Origin: Frateuria soli
GTDB taxonomy: Bacteria > Pseudomonadota > Gammaproteobacteria > Xanthomonadales > Rhodanobacteraceae
Assembly: GCF_021117385.1 (NCBI RefSeq)
Contig: NZ_CP088252.1
Span: 868,001-932,000, forward strand
Reading direction: 5' to 3'
Length of the DNA: 64,000 nt
The notes below the pieces were generated by a model. That model searched no databases, was not told where the DNA came from, and saw only the letters and a list, made by a program, of their open reading frames with translations. Below, in pieces: positions 46,203-55,644 of the stretch (the first letter of the stretch is position 1; every line of letters begins with the position of its first letter). Position numbers and translations under genes: made by a program.

Positions 46203-47849
46203 ATGCCAGCGCGTCTGCCCATGCCCGCCAACGTCCCGACGTACGCCTCGCTGTTCGCCGACCACGCCCGCCGCCTTGCGCAGACCCGCCTGCGCAGGCT
46301 GATCGCCGATCCGGCCCGCGCCGCGCGCCTGCGCCACCGCGCCGGACCGCTGCTGCTCGACCTGAGCCGGCAGAAGCTGGATGTGCCGGCGCTCGATGCC
46401 CTGGGTGCGCAGCTGGAGGCAAGCGGCTGGCAGGCCGCGCGCGACGCGATGTTCGCGGGCGAGGCGATCAACACCTCCGAAGGGCGCGCGGTGTTGCACA
46501 CGGCGTTGCGCGCCGGAGCATCCTCCCTGCCGTCGCCGGCGCCAGCCGAGGCCCGCCGCGAGATCGAAGCCACGCTGGAGCGCATTGCCCAGCTCGTCGA
46601 CGCCATCCACGGCGGCCAGCAGGCGGCACTGGGGCTGCCCGACACCGTCACCGACATCGTCAACATCGGCATCGGGGGCTCGGACCTGGGCCCGCGCCTG
46701 GCGGTCGCCGCGCTGGCGCCGTTCCGCATGCCGAAGGTGCGCAGCCACTTCCTCACCAACGTCGACGGCCAGGCCGCCCACGACCTGACCGGCCGGCTCG
46801 ACCCGAGGACCACGCTGGTGGTGATGGTCTCCAAGACCTTCACCACGCAGGAAACGCTGCTCAACGGCAACGTGCTGCGTAACTGGATCCTGGAAGCCTG
46901 CAACGGCGACGAGCGCGAGGTGGCGCGGCACTTCCTGGCGGTCAGCGCCAACACGGAGGTCGCCGGCAGCTGGGGCGTGCCGCTGAAGCAGATTTTCCCG
47001 ATGTGGGATTTCGTCGGCGGGCGTTACTCGCTGTGGTCGGCCGTCGGGCTTTCACTGGCGCTGGCGATCGGCATGCAGGGCTTCCGTGCCGTGCTGGCCG
47101 GCGGCGCGCGCATGGACGACCACTTCCGTAGCGCGCCCTGGCAGGAGAACCTGCCGGCGCTGCTGGCGCTCACCGAGATCTGGAACCGCGACGTGCTGGG
47201 CTATTCCACGCGCGCGGTGGTGCCGTACGCGGACCTGCTCGGCGACCTGCCGAGGTACCTGCAGCAGCTGGAGATGGAGAGCCTGGGCAAGTCGGTAACG
47301 CCGCAGGGCACGCCGGTGGGCCAGCCGACCGTGCCGGTGGTGTGGGGCAGCGTCGGCACCAATGCGCAGCACGCCTACTTCCAGGCGCTGCACCAGGGCA
47401 CCGAGGTGGTGCCGCTGGACCTGATCGGCGTGGTCAATCCGGCGCACCCGCTGCATGGCAACCACGATGCGCTGCTGTCCAACCTGCTCGCGCAGGCGGC
47501 TGCGCTGGCGCTGGGCAAGACCTTCGACGAGGCGCTGGCGGAGAACCCGGCGGGCGGCGAGACATTGGCGGCGCAGCGCACCTTCCCGGGCGATCGTCCC
47601 AGCTCGGTGATCCTGCTCGATGCGCTTACGCCCGAATGCCTGGGCGCGCTGATCGCGCTGTACGAGCACAAGGTTTTTCTGCTCGGCCATCTGTGGGGCA
47701 TCAACGCGTTCGACCAGTGGGGCGTGGAGCTGGGCAAGAGCATCGCGCGGCAGATCCTGCCGGCATTGCGCGGAGAGCAGTCGGACGCGCCGCCGCTGGA
47801 TGCGGCGACCCGCGCCCTGATCGACGCCATCCACGAACGCCGCAGCTGA
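46203..47849 (+). CDS. pgi: Glucose-6-phosphate isomerase
   Basis: A 548-aa enzyme of glycolysis interconverting glucose 6-phosphate and fructose 6-phosphate. Motifs are IVNIGIGGSDLGPRLA near 155, SKTFTTQETLLN near 208, the signature GGRYSLWSAVG near 270, and active residues in NAQHAYFQALHQGTE (near 383) and GINAFDQWGVELGK. The length equals the E. coli enzyme (549 aa). The start is somewhat uncertain: MPARLPMPANVP at 46203 or the ATG 6 codons on; the open frame begins at 46152. Confidence 0.97.
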   Translation: MPARLPMPANVPTYASLFADHARRLAQTRLRRLIADPARAARLRHRAGPLLLDLSRQKLDVPALDALGAQLEASGWQAARDAMFAGEAINTSEGRAVLHTALRAGASSLPSPAPAEARREIEATLERIAQLVDAIHGGQQAALGLPDTVTDIVNIGIGGSDLGPRLAVAALAPFRMPKVRSHFLTNVDGQAAHDLTGRLDPRTTLVVMVSKTFTTQETLLNGNVLRNWILEACNGDEREVARHFLAVSANTEVAGSWGVPLKQIFPMWDFVGGRYSLWSAVGLSLALAIGMQGFRAVLAGGARMDDHFRSAPWQENLPALLALTEIWNRDVLGYSTRAVVPYADLLGDLPRYLQQLEMESLGKSVTPQGTPVGQPTVPVVWGSVGTNAQHAYFQALHQGTEVVPLDLIGVVNPAHPLHGNHDALLSNLLAQAAALALGKTFDEALAENPAGGETLAAQRTFPGDRPSSVILLDALTPECLGALIALYEHKVFLLGHLWGINAFDQWGVELGKSIARQILPALRGEQSDAPPLDAATRALIDAIHERRS

Positions 47850-47851
47850 GG

Positions 47852-47924
47852 TGTGGGAGCGCACCTGTGCGCGACCGGAAAGGGCGCACCCCCGGTGATG
47901 CCTGCACAGGGTGCGCCCCTACGG
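47852..47924. repeat. REP-type repeats, family A
   Basis: GTGGGAGCGCACCTGTGCGCGACC and GCCTGCACAGGGTGCGCCCCTAC lie between the converging pgi and queG genes. No T-tract is present. Confidence 0.8.
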
Positions 47925-48992
47925 CGGCGCGGTTCCGTGGCGTGCCAGCGCCCAGGCGACGTGCTCGCGGACGACGGGCGAGGGGTGCTGTTCCCGCGTA
48001 CGCAATGCGGCGATCACCTCAGCCGTCGGGGGCGCATTCCCCAGCGCCACCGCGATGTTGCGCAGCCAACCCTCGTAGCCGGTGCGCCGGATCGCCATGC
48101 CTTCGGTACGGCGCAGGAACTCCTCTTCGCTCCAGGCGAACAGTTCCACCAGCTTCGCCCCGTCCAGGCTGTGCCGCGGGGCGAAGTCCGGCTCGGTGGC
48201 GTCCTGCGCGAACTTGTTCCAGGGACATACCAGCTGGCAGTCGTCGCAGCCGAAGATGCGGTTGCCCATCGGCGCGCGCAGTTCCTCGGGAATCGATCCC
48301 TTCAGCTCGATCGTGAGGTAGGAAATGCAACGGCGCGCGTCGAGCCGGTAAGGACCCAGGATCGCCTGGGTCGGGCAGACGTCGATGCAGCGCGTGCATG
48401 TGCCGCAGTGCGCCGTGGCGGCCTCATCGATGGGCAGCGGCAGGTCGGTGTAGAGCTCGCCGAGGAAGAAGTATGAGCCCGCGTTCTTGTTGATCAGCAC
48501 GGTGTGCTTGCCGATCCAGCCTAGGCCCGCGTTGCGCGCGAGCGCCTTTTCCAGCACGGGCGCGGAATCCACGTAAGCGCGGTAGCCGAACTCGCCGATG
48601 GCTCCGCGGATGCGCTCGGCCAGCTTCTGCAGCCGGTTGCGCATCAGCTTGTGGTAGTCGCGGCCCAGCGCGTAGCGGGACACGTAGCCTGCCTCGCCAT
48701 CGTTGATCACGTCCCAGGCGTGTCGGGTGCCCGGCGCGCGGTAGTCCATGCGCACGGAAATCACCCGCAGGGTGCCCGGTTCCAGTTCGGCGGGCCGGCT
48801 GCGGCGGGTGCCGTGGCGGGCCATGTAGTCCATCTCGCCGTGCAGGCCATGGTCGAGCCAGTGTTCCAGGTGCGACTCGTCCTCGCCCAGTTCGACGCCG
48901 CTGATGGCGGTTTGCGCGAACCCCAGCTCGCGCGCCCACTGTTTGATCTCGCGGGCAAGCGCGGCGTAGTCGGGGGAGGCGGCGACGGACAT
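47919..48992 (-). CDS. queG: Epoxyqueuosine reductase
   Basis: A 357-aa cobalamin- and Fe-S-dependent enzyme for the last step of queuosine tRNA modification. Ferredoxin-like motifs CGTCTRCIDVCP near 185 and CDDCQLVCPWN near 235 bind two 4Fe-4S clusters. The substrate/cobalamin motif YVDSAPVLEKALARNAGLGWIGKHT is near 130-155. A HEAT-like repeat end (WLRNIAVALGNAPP, then VREHVAWAL) completes the fold. The start at 48992 (MSVAASPDY) is 9 codons inside the open frame. It is divergent from nnr with a 42-base gap. Confidence 0.96.
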   Translation of the reverse strand: MSVAASPDYAALAREIKQWARELGFAQTAISGVELGEDESHLEHWLDHGLHGEMDYMARHGTRRSRPAELEPGTLRVISVRMDYRAPGTRHAWDVINDGEAGYVSRYALGRDYHKLMRNRLQKLAERIRGAIGEFGYRAYVDSAPVLEKALARNAGLGWIGKHTVLINKNAGSYFFLGELYTDLPLPIDEAATAHCGTCTRCIDVCPTQAILGPYRLDARRCISYLTIELKGSIPEELRAPMGNRIFGCDDCQLVCPWNKFAQDATEPDFAPRHSLDGAKLVELFAWSEEEFLRRTEGMAIRRTGYEGWLRNIAVALGNAPPTAEVIAALRTREQHPSPVVREHVAWALARHGTAPP

Positions 48993-49034
48993 GCGTCCAT
49001 TGTAAGTGCCTGCCCGCACCTATAATCGCCCCCG

Positions 49035-50519
49035 ATGAACGCGCCCCATTGCCATGCCCTCTATTCAGTCGCCCAGGTGCGCGCGATGGACCGGCGTGCG
49101 ATCGAGGAGCTGGGTATTCCCGGCTACGAGCTCATGCGCCGCGCGGCCGCCGCGGCGTTCGCGAGCCTGCGCCGGCATTGGCCACAGGTGCAGCGGATCG
49201 CGGTCTACTGCGGGCCCGGCAACAACGGCGGCGACGGTTACCTGCTCGCGCTGCTGGCACACGAGGCCGGACTGGCCGTGGAAGCGCATGCCCTGGCGGA
49301 GCCCACGGGCAAAGGTGATGCCGCCAGTGCCCGGGCCGCCTGCGAGCGGGCGGGCGTGCCGGTGCATCGCTGGGAGGAGACCTCCTCCTTGCCGGAAGCG
49401 GACGTGCACGTCGACGCGCTCTACGGCACGGGGCTGGACCGCCCGCCGCAGCCGGTCGCGGCTGCGCTGATCGAACGGCTCAATCGCAGCGGCAAGCCGA
49501 CGCTGGCACTGGACGTGCCCTCGGGCCTCAACGCCGATACCGGGCACTGCCCGGGCGTGGCCATCCGCGCCAGCCTCACGGTCAGCTTCATCGCCTCCAA
49601 GCGTGGTCTGCACACCGGCCAGGCGAACGCGCACACCGGGCGCATCGAACTGGCCACGCTGGGCCTGCCTGAAAGCGTGTGGCAGGAGGCACCCGATGCC
49701 CGGCTGCTCGAAGCGGCCACGCTGCCGCCGCGTCCACGCGACGCGCACAAGGGGCGCAACGGCCATGTGCTCGCCGTCGGCGGCGACCACGGCACCGCGG
49801 GCGCGATCCGCCTGTGCGGCGAGGCCGCCCTGCGCGGTGGCGCGGGCCTGGTCAGCGTGGCGACGCGGGCCGAGCACCTGTTCGCACTCAACGCCGCCCG
49901 TCCCGAACTGATGGCGCACGAGGTCGGCGGTCCCCAGGCGCTGGCGCCCTTGCTCGAGCGCGCCACCGTGCTGGCGGTCGGTCCGGGCCTGGGGCAAGGC
50001 GCCTGGGGCCATGCGCTGTGGCTGACCGCGCTGGACAGCCCGCTGCCGCTGGTCCTGGATGCCGACGGTCTCAACCTGCTGGCGGCCGAGCCGCGACGTT
50101 TCGATCGTGCGCGGCAGGTGGTGCTCACGCCGCACCCGGGCGAGGCCGCGCGGCTGCTCGGATGCGCGGTTGCCGATATCGAGCGCGACCGTTTCGCCGC
50201 CGCGCGTTCACTTGCACGCCGGTTCGACGCGGTGGCGGTGCTCAAGGGCGCAGGGTCGCTCATCGCCGATCCGCATGGCCGTCTGGACGTCTGCCCCTGG
50301 GGCAACCCCGGCATGGCCTCGGGCGGCATGGGTGACCTGCTGACCGGCGTCATCGCCGCCTTGCTTGCGCAGGGTTGCAGCGCCCGGGATGCCGCATGCC
50401 TTGGCGTGGGCCTGCATGCACGCGCGGGCGACCATGCCGCCCGCAAGGGCGAGCGCGGCCTGATCGCCAGCGATCTGCTGTCGCCGCTGCGCCGCCTTCT
50501 GAACGGACTGGATGCATGA
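49035..50519 (+). CDS. nnr: Bifunctional NAD(P)H-hydrate epimerase / dehydratase
   Basis: A 494-aa fusion that repairs hydrated NAD(P)H. Residues 1-210 are the YjeF-N epimerase (YCGPGNNGGDGYLLA near 56; DALYGTGLD; LDVPSGLNADTG). Residues 225-490 are the ADP-dependent dehydratase (GRNGHVLAVGGDHGTAGAI; VLTPHPGEAARLLG; NPGMASGGMGDLLTGVIAALLAQG). A stand-alone dehydratase is also encoded at 20328-21218, so the genome has two. Its stop overlaps the tsaE start (ATGA), the usual nnr-tsaE-amiB/C-mutL order. Confidence 0.96.
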   Translation: MNAPHCHALYSVAQVRAMDRRAIEELGIPGYELMRRAAAAAFASLRRHWPQVQRIAVYCGPGNNGGDGYLLALLAHEAGLAVEAHALAEPTGKGDAASARAACERAGVPVHRWEETSSLPEADVHVDALYGTGLDRPPQPVAAALIERLNRSGKPTLALDVPSGLNADTGHCPGVAIRASLTVSFIASKRGLHTGQANAHTGRIELATLGLPESVWQEAPDARLLEAATLPPRPRDAHKGRNGHVLAVGGDHGTAGAIRLCGEAALRGGAGLVSVATRAEHLFALNAARPELMAHEVGGPQALAPLLERATVLAVGPGLGQGAWGHALWLTALDSPLPLVLDADGLNLLAAEPRRFDRARQVVLTPHPGEAARLLGCAVADIERDRFAAARSLARRFDAVAVLKGAGSLIADPHGRLDVCPWGNPGMASGGMGDLLTGVIAALLAQGCSARDAACLGVGLHARAGDHAARKGERGLIASDLLSPLRRLLNGLDA

Positions 50520-50974
50520 GCTACTGGACCCTCCCCGACGAGACCGCCACCACGGCGCTGGCCCAACGCTTCGCCGCGGTGGTCGACGGCGGCCTGGTGA
50601 TCTACCTGCACGGCGACCTGGGCGCCGGCAAGACCAGCTTCGCCCGCGCGCTGCTCACCGCGCTGGGCGTTGGCGAACGGGTCAAGAGCCCGACCTACAG
50701 CCTGGTCGAGTCCTACCGTGCCGGCGAGCAGACCGCCTGGCACCTTGACCTCTACCGCATCGCCGATCCGGGGGAACTGGAATGGCTTGGGCTGGATGCC
50801 CTGGGTGATCCGGCCGCGCTGGTGCTGGTCGAGTGGCCCGAGCGGGGTGCCGGTGCCTTGCCCGCGCCGGACCTGGTGCTCGAACTGGAGCACGCCGGGG
50901 ACGGGCGGCGTGCGCGTGCGGTCCCGCGCAGCGGGCGTGGCAGCGCCTTGTTGGGACGCCTGGGCGAAAGCTAA
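50516..50974 (+). CDS. tsaE: tRNA threonylcarbamoyladenosine biosynthesis ATPase TsaE
   Basis: A 152-aa P-loop ATPase that drives the TsaD-TsaB complex making t6A in tRNA. Walker A is GDLGAGKTSFARALL near residue 33; other motifs are VKSPTYSLVESY near 61, HLDLYRI and VLVEWPERG near 107. The position between nnr and an amidase gene is conserved. TsaB and TsaD are not in the window. Confidence 0.95.
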   Translation: MSYWTLPDETATTALAQRFAAVVDGGLVIYLHGDLGAGKTSFARALLTALGVGERVKSPTYSLVESYRAGEQTAWHLDLYRIADPGELEWLGLDALGDPAALVLVEWPERGAGALPAPDLVLELEHAGDGRRARAVPRSGRGSALLGRLGES

Positions 50975-51136
50975 GTTACGGTTTCGTAAGGAGAAACACC
51001 GTTTCTCGGCCACGCGCGGGCAAAGCCCGGTCCGCTGCCGATACCTTGGGATTGCATGACAAAAGCGATGCAGGTTATGGATATCCAAGGGAAAAACGCT
51101 TGCAATCGCGTTTTCGCTGGGTTTCAATGCGGCGCC

Positions 51137-52585
51137 ATGACACGTCCGTTCGCGCGCCTGGGAGTTCTGGCTCTGGTGGCCCTTGCCGCCGCGCTGCCGT
51201 TGCGCCCGGCGCAGGCGGCCGACGTGCAGGGCGCGCGCGTCTGGGCGGGCCCCGAGTACACCCGCGTGGTGTTCGACCTGTCCGGCCCGGTGGAATACAA
51301 GCTGCTCCGCGACGGAAACACCGTCGAGCTGGAGCTGGCCGGCGGTGACCTGGCGCGCGGCTTCGACGCGCCGCCGGCGCAGGGCCTCTACAAGGGCCTG
51401 GAAAGCCGCGCTTCCGCTGGCGACCTGCATCTGGTGGCGCAGGCCGCCGCGGGCGCGCAGCCGAAGAGCTTCCTGCTCAAGCCCGCGGGTGGGCACGGTT
51501 ATCGCCTGGTGCTGGACCTCTACCCCGGCAAGGACACGGTTGTCGTGGATGCGGCGGACGACCGCGCGCCGGGCGTACTGGCCAGCATCAAGCCCACCTC
51601 CAGCGTGGGCAAGGGCGCCAAACAGGCTGCCGCACTGCTCGGCGGCGAGCGCAAGGTGATCGTTGCGATCGATGCCGGCCACGGCGGCAAGGATCCCGGT
51701 TCGCACGGGCCCAGCGGCACGCAGGAGAAGAACGTCACCCTCGCGGTGGCGCGCGCGCTGGCCGACGAGATCAACAAGCAGCCCGGCATGAAGGCCGTGC
51801 TGACCCGCGACGGCGACTACTTCATCCCGCTCAAGCGCCGCTACCAGATCGCCCGCGAGCAGAACGCGGACATGTTCGTCTCGGTCCACGCCGACGCCTT
51901 CACCAGCAGCGACGCCAGGGGCTCCTCGGTATGGGTACTGTCGCCGCGCGGCAAGACGTCCGAGGCCGCGCGCTGGCTGGCCGACCGCGAAAACCGCGCC
52001 GACCTGATCGGCGGCGTCTCGCTGGACGACAAGGACGACAGCCTGGCAGCCGTGCTGCTGGACCTGCAGCAGGGCTACGCCATCCAGGCCAGCGAGGCGA
52101 TCGCCGGCAACGTGCTCAAGGCACTGGCCAAGCTGGGTCCGACCCACCGGGGGCACGTCGAGCACGCCAACTTCGTGGTGCTGCGCTCGCCGGACGTACC
52201 CTCGATCCTGGTCGAGACCGCCTTCATCAGCAATCCGGTCGAGGAGCGCAAGCTGCGCGACCCGGCCCATCAGCGCCAGCTGGCCGAGGCGGTGATGGGC
52301 GGCGTGCGCAACTACTTCGAGGCGACCCCGCCGCAAGGCACCTGGTTCGCCGCGCAGGCGATGCGCCGCAACGGCGTCCTGGCCTCCGCGACCAAGCCCG
52401 CGGCAACGGTGGCGGACACGCGCGCCGATGCGAACGTGCGTGACCTGCACCGGGTCGCGCGCGGCGAGAGCCTGGGCAGCATCGCGCGCCAGTACGGCGT
52501 CAGCGTGAACGCGCTCAAGAGCGCCAATCGCATGAATGGCGATACGGTGCAGGCCGGCGCGGTGCTGGCCATCCCGGCCGGCTGA
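51137..52585 (+). CDS. N-acetylmuramoyl-L-alanine amidase (AMIN-amidase_3-LysM)
   Basis: A 482-aa periplasmic cell-wall hydrolase splitting daughter cells, of the AmiB/AmiC type. A signal peptide covers residues 1-28 (MTRPFARLGVLALVALAAALP). An AMIN domain for septal localisation follows (about 30-125). The zinc amidase spans about 175-395 with ligands in AIDAGHGGKDPG and SVHADAF, and the catalytic Glu in LVETAFISN. A C-terminal LysM motif (about 430-480, VARGESLGSIARQYGVSVNAL) binds glycan. An in-frame ATG at 51056 would add 27 residues; the shorter form has a clean signal peptide. Confidence 0.93.
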   Translation: MTRPFARLGVLALVALAAALPLRPAQAADVQGARVWAGPEYTRVVFDLSGPVEYKLLRDGNTVELELAGGDLARGFDAPPAQGLYKGLESRASAGDLHLVAQAAAGAQPKSFLLKPAGGHGYRLVLDLYPGKDTVVVDAADDRAPGVLASIKPTSSVGKGAKQAAALLGGERKVIVAIDAGHGGKDPGSHGPSGTQEKNVTLAVARALADEINKQPGMKAVLTRDGDYFIPLKRRYQIAREQNADMFVSVHADAFTSSDARGSSVWVLSPRGKTSEAARWLADRENRADLIGGVSLDDKDDSLAAVLLDLQQGYAIQASEAIAGNVLKALAKLGPTHRGHVEHANFVVLRSPDVPSILVETAFISNPVEERKLRDPAHQRQLAEAVMGGVRNYFEATPPQGTWFAAQAMRRNGVLASATKPAATVADTRADANVRDLHRVARGESLGSIARQYGVSVNALKSANRMNGDTVQAGAVLAIPAG

Positions 52586-52597
52586 GAAGGAACGCCC

Positions 52598-52680
52598 CCG
52601 CTTGCAGGAGCCCACTTGTGGGCGATGCATTTTGGGCACCGGAGCGAGGCATCGCCGACAAAACGGGCTCCCGAAAGGGA
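52598..52680. repeat. REP-type repeat, family B, degenerate
   Basis: GCAGGAGCCCACTTGTGGGCGATGC and GGCATCGCCGACAAAACGGGCTCCCG are an imperfect inverted pair just before mutL. Confidence 0.7.
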
Positions 52681-52723
52681 ACCTCCGTTTTGTCGGCGCA
52701 TCCGGAGCCTTTAAGCTTGCCCG

Positions 52724-54532
52724 ATGCCCGTCATCCGCCAGCTTCCTCCCGACCTCATCAACCAGATCGCCGCCGGCGAGGTGATCGAGCGCCCGTCCTC
52801 GGTGGTCAAGGAGCTGGTCGAAAACAGCCTCGACGCCGGGGCCACCCGCATCGAGGTGGACATCGAGCAGGGCGGTGCGCGGCTGATCCGCGTGCGCGAC
52901 GACGGCGGCGGCATCGGGCCGGACGACCTGCCGCTGGCGGTGGCCTCGCATGCCACCAGCAAGATCGGCAGTTTCGACGACCTGGAACACGTGGCCAGCA
53001 TGGGCTTCCGCGGCGAGGCGCTGGCGTCGGTGGCTTCCGTCGCCCGCTTCGCGCTGACCTCGCGGTTGCGCGATGCCGACAGTGCCTTCCGGCTGGAGGT
53101 GGACGGCGGGCGCATGCAGCCGGTGCGGCCGGCGCAACATCCGGCCGGCACCAGCGTCGAAGTGCGCGACCTGTTCTTCAACGTGCCGGCGCGGCGGAAA
53201 TTCCTGCGTGCCGAGCGTACCGAGCTTGCGCACATCGACGACCTGCTCAAGTCGCTGTCGCTGGCGCGCCGCTCGGTGGAATTCCGGCTGAGCAACAACG
53301 GCAAGCCGCTGCGCCTGTTCAGGGCCTGCCAGGACCAGTCGGCCGCGCTGGCGCGCGTGGCCGAGGTGCTGGGCGAGGGTTTTCCGGCGCAGAGCCTGCA
53401 CATCGACCACGCCGCGGCGGGCATGCGACTGTCCGGCTGGGTCGGCCTGCCGACGGCTTCGCGCGCGCAGGCCGACGGCCAGTACTTCTACGTCAACGGG
53501 CGGCTGGTGCGTGACCGCGTGGTCGCCCACGCGGTGCGCCAGGCCTATGCGGATGTGCTGTTCCATGGTCGCCACCCGGCGTTCGTGCTGTATCTGGAAC
53601 TCGATCCGGCCGGCGTGGACGTCAACGTGCATCCGGCCAAGCACGAGGTGCGCTTCCGCGAACAACGGCTGGTGCACGATTTCCTGTTCCGCAGCCTGCA
53701 CGAGGCGCTGGCCCAGACGCGGGCGGGACTGGTGGTGCCGCCGCCGTCGCACGAACCGGCGGCCCCTGCGGCCCCGCACGCCTATGGCGGTCCGGCGGGC
53801 GGACGCCCGGCGCAGTTCGCGCAGAGCCGGCTCAGCCTCGGCCTGCGCGACGAGCCGTTGGCCGAGTACGCCACGCTGCTGGGCGAGCCGCCGGCGCAGA
53901 CGGGCGCCGCCGTGGCCGCGGCGATGCCCGGGCTCGACGAGCGCGAGGCGCCACCGCTGGGTTTCGCCATCGCCCAGCTCAAGAGCATCTACATCCTGGC
54001 CGAGAATGCGCACGGCATGGTGCTGGTGGACATGCATGCCGCGCACGAGCGCATCACCTACGAGAAGCTCAAGGCCGGTCGCGCCTGCAGCAATCTGCGC
54101 TCGCAGATGCTGCTGGTGCCGCTCAACCTGTCGGTGAGCGCGAAGGAAGCCGCGGCCGCCGAGGAGCACGCCGATGCGCTGGCCGGCTGGGGCCTGGAAC
54201 TCTCGCGCAGCGGCCCGTCGAGCGTGGTGGTGCGGCGCATTCCCGCACTGCTGGAAGGGGCCGATGTCAGCCAGCTCGTCAGCGACGTGCTGGCGGAGCT
54301 GGCCCAGCACGGCAGTTCGCGCCGCCTGCAGGAGCTGGAGAACGAACTGCTTTCGACCATGGCCTGCCATGGCTCGGTACGTGCGGGACGTCGGCTGACC
54401 CTGCCCGAGATGAACGCGCTGCTGCGCGAGATGGAGGCGACCGAGCGCTCGGGCCAGTGCAACCACGGACGGCCGACCTGGGTGCAATTGTCGCTGGGTG
54501 AGCTCGACCGCCTGTTCCTGCGCGGCCGCTGA
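52724..54532 (+). CDS. mutL: DNA mismatch repair protein MutL
   Basis: A 602-aa mismatch-repair ATPase linking MutS to strand incision. The GHKL ATPase motifs are [11 protein letters not shown] near 33, [15 protein letters not shown] and GFRGEAL. After a Pro/Ala-rich linker (about 335-390), the C-terminal dimerisation domain carries [12 protein letters not shown] near 437, which fits the endonuclease motif DQHA-x2-E-x4-E with Met for Gln. This suggests a nicking MutL for a MutH-less organism. The final FLRGR and [10 protein letters not shown] motifs complete the site. Confidence 0.97.
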   Translation: MPVIRQLPPDLINQIAAGEVIERPSSVVKELVENSLDAGATRIEVDIEQGGARLIRVRDDGGGIGPDDLPLAVASHATSKIGSFDDLEHVASMGFRGEALASVASVARFALTSRLRDADSAFRLEVDGGRMQPVRPAQHPAGTSVEVRDLFFNVPARRKFLRAERTELAHIDDLLKSLSLARRSVEFRLSNNGKPLRLFRACQDQSAALARVAEVLGEGFPAQSLHIDHAAAGMRLSGWVGLPTASRAQADGQYFYVNGRLVRDRVVAHAVRQAYADVLFHGRHPAFVLYLELDPAGVDVNVHPAKHEVRFREQRLVHDFLFRSLHEALAQTRAGLVVPPPSHEPAAPAAPHAYGGPAGGRPAQFAQSRLSLGLRDEPLAEYATLLGEPPAQTGAAVAAAMPGLDEREAPPLGFAIAQLKSIYILAENAHGMVLVDMHAAHERITYEKLKAGRACSNLRSQMLLVPLNLSVSAKEAAAAEEHADALAGWGLELSRSGPSSVVVRRIPALLEGADVSQLVSDVLAELAQHGSSRRLQELENELLSTMACHGSVRAGRRLTLPEMNALLREMEATERSGQCNHGRPTWVQLSLGELDRLFLRGR

Positions 54533-54537
54533 TTTTG

Positions 54538-54600
54538 TAATGAGCGCACCTGTGCGCGACCGCCATGCTTCCCGGTCGCACACAGGTGCGCTCCTACAAG
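54538..54600. repeat. REP-type inverted repeat, family A
   Basis: TGAGCGCACCTGTGCGCGACC and GGTCGCACACAGGTGCGCTCC around CGCCATGCTTCCC, between mutL and the DUF1684 gene. A near-perfect 20-bp stem that may end mutL transcripts. Confidence 0.85.
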
Positions 54601-54654
54601 GGCGAGATGCAGCCTCGTCTATACTCGATCGCCACCCCCATGCTGGAGAGCTCC

Positions 54655-55569
54655 ATGCTTCGTACCAGCCTGTTTCTCGCCGCCATCACCCTGGGAGCCG
54701 CTGCCGTGCACGCCGCCGATACCGATCCGTACACCCGCCAGATCGAGCAGTGGCGCGTCGACCGCGTCGCGCGGCTGACGGCTCCGGATGGCTGGCTGAG
54801 CCTGGTCGGGCTGGAATGGCTGCACGAGGGCGCCAACCGCATCGGCAGCGCCGCCGACAACGACATCGCGCTCACCGTCGGTCCCGCGCACCTGGGCACG
54901 GTGACGCTCGGCGCGGACGGCAGCCTGCGCATGGCGCTGGACAAGGACGCGGTCGCGACCATCGATGGCAAGAACGTCGACGAGGCGACCCTGGTCGACG
55001 ACATGCACGCCGGTGCCGCGGGCCCGACGCTCGTGCGTTTCGGCAGCGCGAGCTTCTTCGTGATCGATCGCGACGGGCGCAAGGCGCTGCGCGTGAAGGA
55101 TCCTGAGGCACCAACCCGCGCGCACTTCGCCGGCATCGACTATTTCCCGATCGATCGGTCCTGGCGCATCGAGGCCGACTGGGTGCCGTTCGCGCCCGGG
55201 CACAAGCTGGAAATCGGCTCGGTGATCGGCACCATCGAGGCGGTCGACGTACCGGGCAAGGCGGTGTTCCAGCGCGACGGCCACACGTTCGAGCTGATGC
55301 CCTACCAGGAAGAGCCGGGCGGCGAACTGTTCTTCGTGATCGCCGACCGCACCTCGGGCAGGGAGACCTACGGCGCCGCGCGCTTCTTCTACGCCGCGCT
55401 GCCCAAGACCGGCCTGTCGCAACCGGGCAAGGTCGAACTGGATTTCAACAAGGCCTATAACCCGCCTTGCGCGTTCACGCCATTCGCCACCTGTCCGCTG
55501 GCGCCGCCGGAGAACCGGCTGGATGTTGCCGTGACGGCCGGTGAGAAGAAGTATCGCGGCGGGCACTAG
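54655..55569 (+). CDS. DUF1684 domain lipid-free secreted protein
   Basis: A 304-aa protein with a Sec signal peptide (residues 1-20, SLFLAAITLGAAAVHA). The DUF1684 domain follows: IEQWRVDRVARLTAPDGWLSLVGLEWL near 30-55 is the family entry phrase, and the end carries the characteristic DFNKAYNPPCAFTPFATCPLAPPENRL near 265-290. The function is unknown; it is thought to be periplasmic. GGAGAG is 5 bases before the ATG. Confidence 0.9.
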   Translation: MLRTSLFLAAITLGAAAVHAADTDPYTRQIEQWRVDRVARLTAPDGWLSLVGLEWLHEGANRIGSAADNDIALTVGPAHLGTVTLGADGSLRMALDKDAVATIDGKNVDEATLVDDMHAGAAGPTLVRFGSASFFVIDRDGRKALRVKDPEAPTRAHFAGIDYFPIDRSWRIEADWVPFAPGHKLEIGSVIGTIEAVDVPGKAVFQRDGHTFELMPYQEEPGGELFFVIADRTSGRETYGAARFFYAALPKTGLSQPGKVELDFNKAYNPPCAFTPFATCPLAPPENRLDVAVTAGEKKYRGGH

Positions 55570-55580
55570 CCGCCCCTTCC

Positions 55581-55638
55581 ATGAGCGCACCCTGTGCGAC
55601 CGTCATGCCGGCGGTCGCGCACAGGGTGCGCTCCTGCA
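55581..55638. repeat. REP-type inverted repeat, family A
   Basis: ATGAGCGCACCCTGTGCGACCGTC and GGTCGCGCACAGGGTGCGCTCC form a hairpin between the converging DUF1684 and enoyl-CoA hydratase genes. Confidence 0.85.
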
Positions 55639-55644
55639 GCGAGC

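Noticed and set aside
49421-54583. A 1720-codon open frame on the minus strand across nnr, tsaE, amidase and mutL
   Set aside because: It is antisense to four clearly recognised genes. In DNA this GC-rich the frame opposite codon position 3 lacks stops; the translation is Ala/Arg/Gly-rich with no domain.
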